Positions 38,727 through 50,000 of a DNA stretch of 64,000 nucleotides are shown piece after piece; the stretch's first letter is position 1, and each line of letters opens with the position of its first letter. This DNA comes from Thermococcus sp. MV5 (GTDB lineage Archaea > Methanobacteriota_B > Thermococci > Thermococcales > Thermococcaceae): NCBI RefSeq assembly GCF_012027425.1, contig NZ_SNUE01000004.1, positions 49,887-113,886 on the forward strand, given 5' to 3'. Under the pieces are notes generated by a model. The model was not told where the DNA came from. It ran no database searches and saw only the letters and a program-made list of their open reading frames with translations. Both the position numbers and the translations under genes were made by a program.

Positions 38727-41416
38727 ATCGTAAGGGTATTGGAATATTTATTGGTGTATTAATACTTTTAAGTGGGGTTAATGTTACTCTGGCCAAAGAA
38801 GAGCTTTTGTTTGAGGGTTACCTAAATAAAGGGGACTCGATCCTAGTAGGACCACTCGTGATCATGCTTCAAGATGTACAAAAAGACTATTCAGACAACC
38901 AGTATAAAGCAATGATTCTAATATTAAAAGATGGAAAGGTTCTCAACATGGAATATGCCTCAATTAAAGTCCCTAATGGGGAAAAAATACAGGAGCTCTT
39001 AACAAATACTACATTTTTGGCAGCCATGGCAGAAACCTTAGGGTATGATCCCTTAAACCCAATAGAATTTGCACAGTTTTTGTTATGGCTTGAGAACGCA
39101 AGTGAAGAAGAAGTAATCGATGCAGTCTTTAAGACAGTTGAAGAGCATCCAGAACTTGGAATCAGCAAAGAAGACCTCTTAACAACTATAACCTATCCAA
39201 ACATAGAACTAATAGGGGAGAATGAAACTATTGAAGTAGAAGTAGATGGAGAGAAAGTTCTCGTTACGGCCCTTCAAGTGTATCCTAACGGAGCAAGAAT
39301 AAGCATCAGCGGTCCACCAGAGTGGAAGGCCTCAATGATATCCGCATATCTCACAAGCTGGGTTGAAACACCACAAAGGATTAGACCTGGAGATGAAATA
39401 ACAATAAGGGTACATCTCAAAAATGAAGGGGCTTTGAAGGCCAAATATATTACGGTCGTTCTCTCGCCAACACCCATATCTCTAACTCCCTCTCCCAGTG
39501 GAAGTACTGACGTACTTGTTCAAGTAACATCCCAAAGTGGTATACTCCAAAGCGTCCTTCTCCCTGCAGACACTGCCGTAAAGTACGTGGAGTACTTAGA
39601 TGGGAAAGAGGAGAGAGTTTTAGAGTTCAAGGTTAAAGTAAATGAAAATATTGATCCCGGAATATATCCTCTCTATATATCAATGGCATACTACATCCAA
39701 AGTGAAGGGACCATGCAGATGATTCAGGGGTTTAACTACTTCTCTATAACTGTAATTCGAGAAGGTGATGCAAGTTTTGAACTAGAATACGTAGAAAAGC
39801 CTGAGATTGTTCACCCCGGAGAAGATTTTGAGATCACAGTTAGACTTAGAAATATGGGATTCGAATCTGCAAAAAGTGTTCTCGTTGAGATGAACTCCCC
39901 AATTGAACCTACTAAAGAAGCAATATTAATAGACAACACCACTAATCAGCATTTTACATATGTAATAAATAGTGACAAAACCGTGGAGTACAAATTCCGA
40001 CTCCATGCAAGCGAAGATGCCAATACTGGGAGTTATCCACTTACTCTGAAAGTCTCCTATTTTAGTGGAGATTCAAAAGAACAAAAAGAACAAACCTTTG
40101 AGTTTTCAATTCAGATAATAAAACGAAATCAAGCTTTTATTGAGATTGAAGATATAGACCTTGAGCCAAGCACCATAGAGCCAGGAGATGAATTTATATT
40201 GAGGATAAAGATAAAAAACGTCGGAGATGAAGCGGCAAAAGCATTTTCCCTTAAAATTGAACCAAACAAAGTCACTGTACCTGGAGAGATTACAAAAGTC
40301 GACTTATCTTCTCTTCAAAATCTCCCAATACAAGGAAGTCAAGCTATAAGCGAAAATCTCCAAGCTGCTTTAAACCAGATCATGGAACAACTAGCAAAGG
40401 AAAATATAAATCCCTTCCTTCCTGTCGGTGAGGACAATACCAAATATGTAAATGAAGTAAAACCAAATGAAGAGAAAGTTCTAGAATTCCGATTAAAATC
40501 TGATGAAAGACTCGAAAATGGAATATATCCCCTTAAGATTTCAATAGAATACTTAAGCACGCCAAACGATGAAAAATTAAGTGACGAAAGAATTATTGGA
40601 GTCAATGTCCTTGGGAAAGAGCACATAATTATATCCAAAATATCAACATCCCCAACTAGGGTTTTACCTGGGACTAATAATGTAGAGGTTACCTTTGAAG
40701 TAGAGAATATTGGAAGTGGAAGTGCACGATATGTTATTTTAAAACCAATGCCAGAGGATCCCTTTGAACTTAGTGAAACAAGTGAACAGATAATAAACCT
40801 GGGGACTCTAAGACAAGGTGATTCTGCAAAAACCAGTTTTAAAATAAACGTAAGGGAACACACAACGGGAGGAACTTATGAGATTCCCGTAAAAATAGAA
40901 TACAAAGACGCTTCTGGGAAGAGCCGAGAAGAATTAATAAAACTCCCAATAATAGTGAAAGAAAAGCCAAAAATCGAAATAGAGGGTGTAAGATTTGATA
41001 AATCCCCAGTACAAGGCGAAGACATTAGAGTTTATATAAGACTCAAAAATGCTGGGGGAGAGCAAGCAGAAAATGTGGTAATAGAAGGGGTTGTAAAAGC
41101 TGATCAACCATTCACATTACCGAAAAGATCGGATTACGTAGGCACATTAGATCCCGGGCAAGAAGGAGAAGGAGTTCTTGAGTTAAGTATAGATAGAAAT
41201 GCACTCCCCAAAGAGTATACAATACAAATAAGAATTAGAGCTGTGGGGGATAAAGAAAGTGGAGATGACAATGTATATGTCTTTGAAAAGTCGATCAAAA
41301 TTTCAGTAGATGAAAACATCAAAGCTAGAAATACTCTAAGAATAGCAGGAGTAGTAGTTGGAATTTTGGCTGCAATAGTAATCCTATGGACGTACCGGAG
41401 AAGAAAAAAGAGTTAA
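38723..41416 (+). CDS. Secreted membrane-anchored surface protein with five CARDB/NEW3-like repeats
   Basis: 897 residues. Signal peptide about 1-24 (IFIGVLILLSGVNVTLA), a unique N-terminal part to about 200 with a helical insert, then five beta-sandwich repeats starting near 212, 358, 478, 639 and 756. Each has the pattern P-G-[DE]-[DE]-[IF]-x-[IL]-x-[IV]-x-[LI]-K-N-x-G (for example RIRPGDEITIRVHLKNEG, TIEPGDEFILRIKIKNVG). One transmembrane helix (about 871-892) and RRRKKS close the protein. It resembles COG1361 S-layer-associated proteins. The 4-bp overlap with the RND gene suggests that it works outside the membrane with the transporter. Confidence 0.88.
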   Translation: MNRKGIGIFIGVLILLSGVNVTLAKEELLFEGYLNKGDSILVGPLVIMLQDVQKDYSDNQYKAMILILKDGKVLNMEYASIKVPNGEKIQELLTNTTFLAAMAETLGYDPLNPIEFAQFLLWLENASEEEVIDAVFKTVEEHPELGISKEDLLTTITYPNIELIGENETIEVEVDGEKVLVTALQVYPNGARISISGPPEWKASMISAYLTSWVETPQRIRPGDEITIRVHLKNEGALKAKYITVVLSPTPISLTPSPSGSTDVLVQVTSQSGILQSVLLPADTAVKYVEYLDGKEERVLEFKVKVNENIDPGIYPLYISMAYYIQSEGTMQMIQGFNYFSITVIREGDASFELEYVEKPEIVHPGEDFEITVRLRNMGFESAKSVLVEMNSPIEPTKEAILIDNTTNQHFTYVINSDKTVEYKFRLHASEDANTGSYPLTLKVSYFSGDSKEQKEQTFEFSIQIIKRNQAFIEIEDIDLEPSTIEPGDEFILRIKIKNVGDEAAKAFSLKIEPNKVTVPGEITKVDLSSLQNLPIQGSQAISENLQAALNQIMEQLAKENINPFLPVGEDNTKYVNEVKPNEEKVLEFRLKSDERLENGIYPLKISIEYLSTPNDEKLSDERIIGVNVLGKEHIIISKISTSPTRVLPGTNNVEVTFEVENIGSGSARYVILKPMPEDPFELSETSEQIINLGTLRQGDSAKTSFKINVREHTTGGTYEIPVKIEYKDASGKSREELIKLPIIVKEKPKIEIEGVRFDKSPVQGEDIRVYIRLKNAGGEQAENVVIEGVVKADQPFTLPKRSDYVGTLDPGQEGEGVLELSIDRNALPKEYTIQIRIRAVGDKESGDDNVYVFEKSIKISVDENIKARNTLRIAGVVVGILAAIVILWTYRRRKKS

Positions 41417-41468
41417 CTTGAAAAACCTTTTAAGCTTTTATTTCTTTACTTTTTAATAGGTGGCAGAA

Positions 41469-42362
41469 GTGGGAATTCTTGGGAAAGTACTTGCAGTCAT
41501 CAGCCTACTAATTGTTTTATGGGGCTCCTATTTAGCTTATGCTTTCCTCACCTTGACCCCCCAAATAAGCGGAGCATGGGGCTATGTGAATGAAAAAAGT
41601 ATTGAACTGGATATAAACGTTTATTTTGGAAAACCCTTACCTATATCCGGGGGAATAGATGAAGCAGAGCTGTATTGGGCAGGCATAAAAGTTGGAACAT
41701 TGAAAGATCTAAAGGTAGGATTCCTCAAGGATAATGCGAGAGGCATGCTTATCCTCAACAGCAAAGAAATTGTCGAAGCCCTGAAGCAACACATCAAAAA
41801 TGGAGAAAAAAGTGAAGTTGAGATAAGAGTGCGTGGTTCAATATTTGGATTGCCATTCCTGAGAGGAAGCTTTTCCCAGCCTATAGAGACGGATCTACTC
41901 TCATACATCAGTAATATAAGTATTGAAAGTAGCGGGGATCTGATAAAGACCCCTGCTGTGGAGGGTATGCCCTCTAAATGGGGAGAAATCCGTGAAAACA
42001 CCATTGAAATTCTAAGTGATGTAAAGATCTATAATCCCAATCCATTTCCACTCCCTCTCTTTGGAATCAAGTATACAATAGATGCCAATGATTATTCAGT
42101 GGCCCAAGGAGAACTTCTAGAGCGGGTTACAATCCCAGCCAATGGTAGAGAAACTGCCAAGATAAGAACAGTGATCGACACAGATATCTTACCAAAAGTA
42201 ATTGCAGAACATATAAAAAGAGGAGAAAGGAGCAAGTTAATCCTAAAGTTATCGTTAAATGTTAAGGTATTTGGCAGAGAAATTACCCTCGATCTGCCAA
42301 CCGTTGAAAAAACTGTCGAAACAAATATTGTAGAGGGATTAAACTGGGCGCTCTCAGGATAA
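41469..42362 (+). CDS. LEA14-like (WHy domain) membrane-anchored protein
   Basis: About 297 residues. One N-terminal hydrophobic anchor (VLAVISLLIVLWGSYLAYAFL), then two LEA14/WHy-type beta domains; the second (about 175-290) has the classical DVKIYNPNPFPLPLFGIKYT and VTIPANGRETAKI patterns. The GTG at 41469 is chosen because AGGTGG is five bases upstream; a GTG at 41460 lies inside that site. It follows the RND/surface-protein pair by about 50 bp on the same strand. WHy proteins are linked to stress and envelope functions; the role here is unknown. Confidence 0.82.
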   Translation: MGILGKVLAVISLLIVLWGSYLAYAFLTLTPQISGAWGYVNEKSIELDINVYFGKPLPISGGIDEAELYWAGIKVGTLKDLKVGFLKDNARGMLILNSKEIVEALKQHIKNGEKSEVEIRVRGSIFGLPFLRGSFSQPIETDLLSYISNISIESSGDLIKTPAVEGMPSKWGEIRENTIEILSDVKIYNPNPFPLPLFGIKYTIDANDYSVAQGELLERVTIPANGRETAKIRTVIDTDILPKVIAEHIKRGERSKLILKLSLNVKVFGREITLDLPTVEKTVETNIVEGLNWALSG

Positions 42363-42406
42363 ACATTTAAACTTTACCTTTAACTTTCTTTCTGGAGGTG
42401 ATAATT

Positions 42407-42919
42407 ATGAATATACTCGAAGTTCACAATCACCTAAATAAAATTTGGAGCGAGATTTTTAGGTTGAATGAAGAACTCAGGGAGAAACTTCGTCCACTAG
42501 GATTTAAAGTAGAAAATGTTGAGGAAGTTTTTAATGCGTACATTTATTTAGAGGGAGAATGGAGGGAGATGTTCTATCCCCACCCTGCGTTTGAAATAAA
42601 GCCACAAGGGGAAGTGGGCGCAACTATTCAAAGTTTTTACTTTGTTTTTGGCATTCCGAAAGAAAAGGTGAGTAAAGAGTTTATCTTTCAGTTCCTGAAA
42701 AAGTTCCCCCAAAGTTATATTTACGGAACTGAAAACTTTTTAGAGGACATATACAATCACAACAACCCCAAACCACCAGATGATATTTATAAACACATTG
42801 TAAAGAGTGAAGAGAAGATATTCCAGTTTGAAATCGAGGGGAACAACACAATAGAAATCGAGAAAAAACTTTTTGAATTTATAGAACTTGCAAAAGAGTA
42901 CAGGGTTCTAGAAATCTAA
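42407..42919 (+). CDS. Conserved Thermococcales protein (DUF3201-like)
   Basis: About 170 residues, no signal or membrane segment. Begins MNILEVHNHLNKIWSEIFRL (20 shown), mixed alpha/beta. I associate it with a Thermococcales-specific family (DUF3201), function unknown. TCTGGAGGTGATAATT gives a strong ribosome binding site before the ATG at 42407; a GTG at 42398 lies in that site. It is followed after 9 bp by the RNA methyltransferase gene, so the two probably share a message. Confidence 0.7.
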   Translation: MNILEVHNHLNKIWSEIFRLNEELREKLRPLGFKVENVEEVFNAYIYLEGEWREMFYPHPAFEIKPQGEVGATIQSFYFVFGIPKEKVSKEFIFQFLKKFPQSYIYGTENFLEDIYNHNNPKPPDDIYKHIVKSEEKIFQFEIEGNNTIEIEKKLFEFIELAKEYRVLEI

Positions 42920-42928
42920 GGTGATCTC

Positions 42929-44080
42929 ATGTATAAAGAAGCGTTCCCTGAAGAGCTCCAAAAATATTACTATGGACTCTTTGGAAACGAAGCAGAGGAT
43001 ATCATGAAAAAACTAAGGGAGCCTGTGGAAAAGTATTACATAAGGGTGAATACACTCAAGATCAGCAGAGATAAACTTATCCAAGAACTCCAAAAAGAAG
43101 GGCTTAAACCGAAGCGAAGCCCACATCTAGAAGAGGGAATATATTTTGAGCGACAAGGGCCTAATTTCCCGGATGATTATAACCCCAAACTCCCTACTGT
43201 TGTTGCAAATAAATTCGCATCTGAAAGCGTTTATCAGGGGGCACAGCTTTATGCCCCCGGAGTCCTAAAGGCAAATAAGAGTATAAGAGAAGGAGATAAA
43301 GTCCAGATCAGAGACCCCCAAGGACTTCTGGTCGGTATAGGAGTTGCTAGAATGAATTCTAAGGAGATGATACTGGCAACTAGGGGAATCGCCGTTGAAG
43401 TCACTCTTCCAAAGTTTAAACTCCCAAGCTTAAGTGAGCTAAAGTCTTATGAAAAGGGCTATTTCTATGCCCAAAGTTTGCCCTCAATGATAGTCCCCCA
43501 CGTTTTGGATCCTAGAGAAGAGGAGTTAATAATAGATATGGCCGCTGCTCCTGGAGGAAAAACTTCTCACATAGCACAACTACTGGAAAACAGAGGAGAA
43601 ATCCTAGCTTTAGATAAGTCCAAAAACAGGTTATCAAAGATGAAACTAGAACTAAAAAGGCTTGGAGTTAAGAATGTCAAATTGATTCATATGGACTCAA
43701 GAAACCTGCCAGACCTAGGACTTAAGGCTGATAAGATCCTGTTGGACGTTCCATGCACAGCCCTAGGAGTTAGACCGAAACTTTGGGAAACAAAAACACC
43801 AAAGGATATAGATGCAACTGCCAGATATCAGAGACACTTTATAAATGCGGCAATAAAAACCCTTAGAAAAGGTGGAGTATTGATATACTCAACCTGCACT
43901 CTGAGTTATGAGGAGAATGAAGGAAACGTCAAATACATGCTGAAGAAAGGCCTAAAGCTAGAAGAGCAGAAAATCATCATTGGGTCTCCAGGAATTGGAA
44001 TCAAAGAAGTTCAGCGTTTTTATCCCCACAAACACAAAACTCAAGGATTCTTTATAGCAAGGCTAAGGAAGGTGAGCTAA
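42929..44080 (+). CDS. RNA (cytosine-5)-methyltransferase with PUA domain (NSUN6-like)
   Basis: 383 residues. A PUA domain is embedded near residues 90-170 (FASESVYQGAQLYAPGVLKA, EGDKVQIRDPQG, ILATRGIAVEV). The catalytic domain follows, with MAAAPGGKTSHIAQLL (AdoMet binding), LLDVPCTALGV (motif IV Cys) and IYSTCTLSYEENE (motif VI catalytic Cys). The PUA insertion is the layout of NSUN6 and its Pyrococcus homologue, which modifies C72 of tRNA acceptor stems; specificity here is inferred. Overlaps the next gene by one base. Confidence 0.9.
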   Translation: MYKEAFPEELQKYYYGLFGNEAEDIMKKLREPVEKYYIRVNTLKISRDKLIQELQKEGLKPKRSPHLEEGIYFERQGPNFPDDYNPKLPTVVANKFASESVYQGAQLYAPGVLKANKSIREGDKVQIRDPQGLLVGIGVARMNSKEMILATRGIAVEVTLPKFKLPSLSELKSYEKGYFYAQSLPSMIVPHVLDPREEELIIDMAAAPGGKTSHIAQLLENRGEILALDKSKNRLSKMKLELKRLGVKNVKLIHMDSRNLPDLGLKADKILLDVPCTALGVRPKLWETKTPKDIDATARYQRHFINAAIKTLRKGGVLIYSTCTLSYEENEGNVKYMLKKGLKLEEQKIIIGSPGIGIKEVQRFYPHKHKTQGFFIARLRKVS

Positions 44081-45099
44081 TGAAGGGAAGAGATTTTACT
44101 TTAATTGGAACAGGAATTATCGTGATCTTGCTCCTAATTTGGTGGGCAGGAGTAGAAAAAACCCTAACTCTTATAATGCAAGCCAATTTGAGATATTTTC
44201 TTTTAGCAGTACTTATGCAGGCTTTTGCAACTATTGCTTGGACTCTTAGATGGAGAATTTTCTTACAACGTGCTGAGGTTTCTGTAAAGATGAGGGATAT
44301 CCTGATAGCAACTCTAATAGGTGTGTTTGCGAATAACCTGACTCCTGGAGCAAGGGCAGGAGGAGAACCAGCAAGAATGTATGTAATAACCAAAAGGTCA
44401 AAAAGTGGTTATGGACAAGTTTTTGCCACAATAATGGCCGATAGAATATTAGACGTAATACCCGTGTTGCTATTTACTCTAGTTGCTTTTAAATACGCTC
44501 TTTCATTAAAGATTAAACTATTACTCTCTGTTCTTTCCATATCAACCGCAGTACTTCTTATGATAGTCCTCATAAGTCTTTTAATATCCCTAAATGAGAA
44601 ACTCGCATTTAAGGTATTGGATAGAATAACAAACCTTATCAGACGCATTTTCCCTGAAAAGTTCGTAGGAATAGAGGAAACATTAGAAGAAAAGATTAAA
44701 AAGTCTATCCTAGAATTTAGAGAAACGTTTTTGGAACTTTCTAAAGATCCAGTTGTAATGGGAAAAACACTCTTTTATTCCTTAGCCTTGTGGGGATTCA
44801 TGCTCCTCCGAGCTTATTTCATTTTCGAAAGTATTGGGTATACTCTCGAGCTTCACAAAATCCTTATGGTTCAAATGGCGGGTATTGCACTGGGAATGAT
44901 AAGTATTCTTCCAGGCGGGCTTGGAATAACTGAAGCCGTGAATTCTGCACTTTATTTAAGCTTAAGGATTGATAAGAGCCTCGCTGTTACTGCAACACTC
45001 TTAGATAGATTTATATCCTTCTGGCTCCCAACAATTATTGGTGGAGGACTAAGCATATACCTAGGAGTAAAATTTAGCAAAGAGAGCGTGAGAAAATGA
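44080..45099 (+). CDS. Lysylphosphatidylglycerol synthase-TM/UPF0104 family membrane protein
   Basis: 339 residues, about eight transmembrane helices. Signatures: [18 protein letters not shown] (about 86-103), [12 protein letters not shown], and [15 protein letters not shown] (about 277-291), all typical of the flippase-like family. In archaea these often lie near glycan or lipid genes; the substrate here is unknown. Start overlaps the methyltransferase stop, and its end overlaps nadK by 4 bp. Confidence 0.9.
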   Translation: MKGRDFTLIGTGIIVILLLIWWAGVEKTLTLIMQANLRYFLLAVLMQAFATIAWTLRWRIFLQRAEVSVKMRDILIATLIGVFANNLTPGARAGGEPARMYVITKRSKSGYGQVFATIMADRILDVIPVLLFTLVAFKYALSLKIKLLLSVLSISTAVLLMIVLISLLISLNEKLAFKVLDRITNLIRRIFPEKFVGIEETLEEKIKKSILEFRETFLELSKDPVVMGKTLFYSLALWGFMLLRAYFIFESIGYTLELHKILMVQMAGIALGMISILPGGLGITEAVNSALYLSLRIDKSLAVTATLLDRFISFWLPTIIGGGLSIYLGVKFSKESVRK

Positions 45100-45926
45100 A
45101 GTTTGGAATTGTGGCCCGAAGGGATCGTGAAGAAGCTTTAAAATTGGCATATAGGGTTTATGATTTCCTTAAGGTTAGTAATTATAGAGTTTATGTGGAT
45201 AAAGAGACTCATGAAAATTTCCCCCATTTCTCACCTGAGGATGTTCTACCCCTAGAAGAGATGGACGTTAACATGATCATTGTAATCGGTGGAGATGGAA
45301 CGGTGCTTAGAGTCGAGCATAAAACCCCAAAAGATATCCCCATTCTAGCGGTGAACATGGGTACTCTAGGATTTTTATCAGAAGTAGAACCAGCTGAAAC
45401 GTTTTTTGCAATTTCTAGAGTGCTTGAAGGAGGCTACTTTATCGACGAAAGGATGAAAATAAGGGTTTTTGTGGAGGGAATCACAGTACCTGATGCTCTC
45501 AATGATGTGGTAATACTTTCTGGAGTTCCAGGAAAAGTTACACAGCTAAAATACTACATAGATGGAGAACTTGCTGAGGAGATTCGGGCGGATGGATTGA
45601 TAATTTCAACACCCACCGGTTCAACTGCTTACGCTCTCTCTGCTGGAGGCCCATTAGTAGACCCAAGATTACATGCTATACTCCTGGTTCCTCTAGCACC
45701 TGTTGCTTTAACTGCTAGGCCTCTTGTAGTGCCCGATTCCTCTTCAATAGATATAGAAGTCTCAACAGAGAGGGAGATTATCCTCACAGTAGATGGACAG
45801 TTCTACACCCAGCTTCCTCCCCATTTAACAATAAGAATAAAAAAGTCCCCTCGAAAAACACGGTTCGTAAGATTTTCAAAAAGAATCTATCCAAAATACA
45901 CCTTAAAAATAAAGAAAAAATTCTAA
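45096..45926 (+). CDS. nadK: NAD kinase
   Basis: Phosphorylates NAD to NADP with ATP or polyphosphate. 276 residues, usual archaeal length. [15 protein letters not shown] (about 64-78) is the GGDG motif; [10 protein letters not shown] (about 89), [21 protein letters not shown] (about 166-186, first 20 given or fewer) and TVDGQ complete the family set. The ATG overlaps the upstream stop (ATGA) with GAGCGTGAG before it. Confidence 0.95.
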   Translation: MKFGIVARRDREEALKLAYRVYDFLKVSNYRVYVDKETHENFPHFSPEDVLPLEEMDVNMIIVIGGDGTVLRVEHKTPKDIPILAVNMGTLGFLSEVEPAETFFAISRVLEGGYFIDERMKIRVFVEGITVPDALNDVVILSGVPGKVTQLKYYIDGELAEEIRADGLIISTPTGSTAYALSAGGPLVDPRLHAILLVPLAPVALTARPLVVPDSSSIDIEVSTEREIILTVDGQFYTQLPPHLTIRIKKSPRKTRFVRFSKRIYPKYTLKIKKKF

Positions 45927-45933
45927 TAAAAAC

Positions 45934-46965
<1,032 letters not shown>

Positions 46966-47055
46966 CTAACAAGCTAGGTTTGTATGTATAATCCAAGTGA
47001 CTGTTTCTTTTTCAAGCCTTATTGTTCCCAGTGATAAAGAAACTATACACCAAAG

Positions 47056-50000
47056 CTTTCAATTCTTCTAAAGTCTTATTGGAACTCACCACGATGTAAA
47101 GAAGAGTAGAGCGGACTACGATCTTTCAATTCTTCTAAAGTCTTATTGGAACGTGCCATAGCGGTTCTAACTGTGACATTCGTACTATTCTTTCAATTCT
47201 TCTAAAGTCTTATTGGAACAAAGACTCGAAAATTTCTTCGTCATGGACCATATCGACTTTCAATTCTTCTAAAGTCTTATTGGAACTGTGTATTTTTGCC
47301 ATACTAGTCTCTTTAATGTCTCTTTCAATTCTTCTAAAGTCTTATTGGAACTACTGGTTCGAGAGGAGGGGAGTGATATGAAAAAGCCTTTCAATTCTTC
47401 TAAAGTCTTATTGGAACTGAAAGCCCGAGAAGTCAAAAAAGCCCTAGAAAAGACTTTCAATTCTTCTAAAGTCTTATTGGAACAGATGCAGCAGTTATCC
47501 CATATTATAACCCACTCACCTTTCAATTCTTCTAAAGTCTTATTGGAACTTGCCATTCTGAGGGTTGAGAGCCCTGCTTTTTTCAGCTTTCAATTCTTCT
47601 AAAGTCTTATTGGAACCGAGAGAAGTTAGCGTTGTGATTCTCGCGCGTTTCACTTTCAATTCTTCTAAAGTCTTATTGGAACCTTCAACGAGAAGGTTCA
47701 GGATGACGAACCCATACAACTTTCAATTCTTCTAAAGTCTTATTGGAACTAATTGTGTTGAATATATACAGAATAAGCCCAAAATACTTTCAATTCTTCT
47801 AAAGTCTTATTGGAACTCGCTGCAATTCCACTCCTCTGGTATTTGCCTGCAATCTTTCAATTCTTCTAAAGTCTTATTGGAACTTTTTGCAGTAACTTCC
47901 TTTGTAGCTGGATTAATAGTCCTTTCAATTCTTCTAAAGTCTTATTGGAACTTGGTGCAGTAGTAGGCCTCATAATGCTTGCATTTCCCTTTCAATTCTT
48001 CTAAAGTCTTATTGGAACTCCATAATGTAACAACATCTGAGTGCGAGCAATTCTCTTTCAATTCTTCTAAAGTCTTATTGGAACGAAGGCGAATTGGTGA
48101 TGATCAAAGATGGTCAATTGTACTTTCAATTCTTCTAAAGTCTTATTGGAACTCTCAAGATATAGCGAAGTTGTTATAGCCTTTACGTTCTTTCAATTCT
48201 TCTAAAGTCTTATTGGAACTCTCAAAGAGAGAAGTTTCATACATTTTCAACAAGCTCTTTCAATTCTTCTAAAGTCTTATTGGAACTCCATAATGTAACA
48301 ACATCTGAGTGCGAGCAATTCTCTTTCAATTCTTCTAAAGTCTTATTGGAACGAAGGCGAATTGGTGATGATCAAAGATGGTCAATTGTACTTTCAATTC
48401 TTCTAAAGTCTTATTGGAACTCTCAAGATATAGCGAAGTTGTTATAGCCTTTACGTTCTTTCAATTCTTCTAAAGTCTTATTGGAACTCTCAAAGAGAGA
48501 AGTTTCATACATTTTCAACAAGCTCTTTCAATTCTTCTAAAGTCTTATTGGAACGCTCTCTGCGACAGTCGTGAAGAAAGTTCTCAAGCTCACTTTCAAT
48601 TCTTCTAAAGTCTTATTGGAACAAGTAATGCTTTTTCCTGCTTCAACTGTTACAGAACTCTTTCAATTCTTCTAAAGTCTTATTGGAACTCGATCGGCGT
48701 GATGTTGAGAGGGTTCGGGAGCTCATGCTTTCAATTCTTCTAAAGTCTTATTGGAACTATTCTTGCGTTGAAGCCTTATAAGCCTGCATAACCGTCTTTC
48801 AATTCTTCTAAAGTCTTATTGGAACATGATGATCTTATTCCTGACCCTGATCACCCGATTGCCTTTCAATTCTTCTAAAGTCTTATTGGAACACCTTGGC
48901 CACGGCCCTTGACTGGAGCACGGAGTTAACTTTCAATTCTTCTAAAGTCTTATTGGAACCTATTGAACCGAACACATCTAAAACGAATCCAGTCGCTTTC
49001 AATTCTTCTAAAGTCTTATTGGAACTTACCTTCCCTCGCACCGGGAGCTTTGCCGTAGAATTCTTTCAATTCTTCTAAAGTCTTATTGGAACCGAGCTTG
49101 GGCCTCATAAGCCTCAACAACTTCCTTTGCTTTCAATTCTTCTAAAGTCTTATTGGAACGTTAGAAGAAGGTCAACAAATAGTTGAAATAGATTTACTTT
49201 CAATTCTTCTAAAGTCTTATTGGAACAACTGATTAAAACAACTATGATTAAAAGGAACTCGCTTTCAATTCTTCTAAAGTCTTATTGGAACAGTAAATGG
49301 GAGCTTGATACCAATCAAGGGCTTCTCCTCTTTCAATTCTTCTAAAGTCTTATTGGAACGCGGTTTTCTTGTTCGCCGTAGCGATCCCCATGCTCACTTT
49401 CAATTCTTCTAAAGTCTTATTGGAACGCGAGCACAAAACCTGTTTACATCAGCTTTAAAGCTGACTTTCAATTCTTCTAAAGTCTTATTGGAACTCGTCG
49501 CAATCATCAAGCTAAATGAAAAGAATCTAACCTTTCAATTCTTCTAAAGTCTTATTGGAACTATCAACTGCAAGAATTATCATTCCTTCCTCTCCAGTCT
49601 TTCAATTCTTCTAAAGTCTTATTGGAACACAGGAGTCGGCGTTGGTGTAGGTTCGGGAGTTGGGGTCTTTCAATTCTTCTAAAGTCTTATTGGAACGAGC
49701 GGTTCTATTGCTAGTTCTGTGAAAATGCTCGCCTTTCAATTCTTCTAAAGTCTTATTGGAACATGAAGTTCAGATGGTTAAATCATCCGTTGTTAAATAA
49801 CTTTCAATTCTTCTAAAGTCTTATTGGAACAAGGCGTTGGGCTCGGAGTAGGCGTTGGAGTAACCGTCTTTCAATTCTTCTAAAGTCTTATTGGAACGAA
49901 CTCCCGATCGCTCAACTGTCCCGAGACGTTCATCACTTTCAATTCTTCTAAAGTCTTATTGGAACACAATGTCTGGACGGACAAGTCGGGCAACGGGAAC

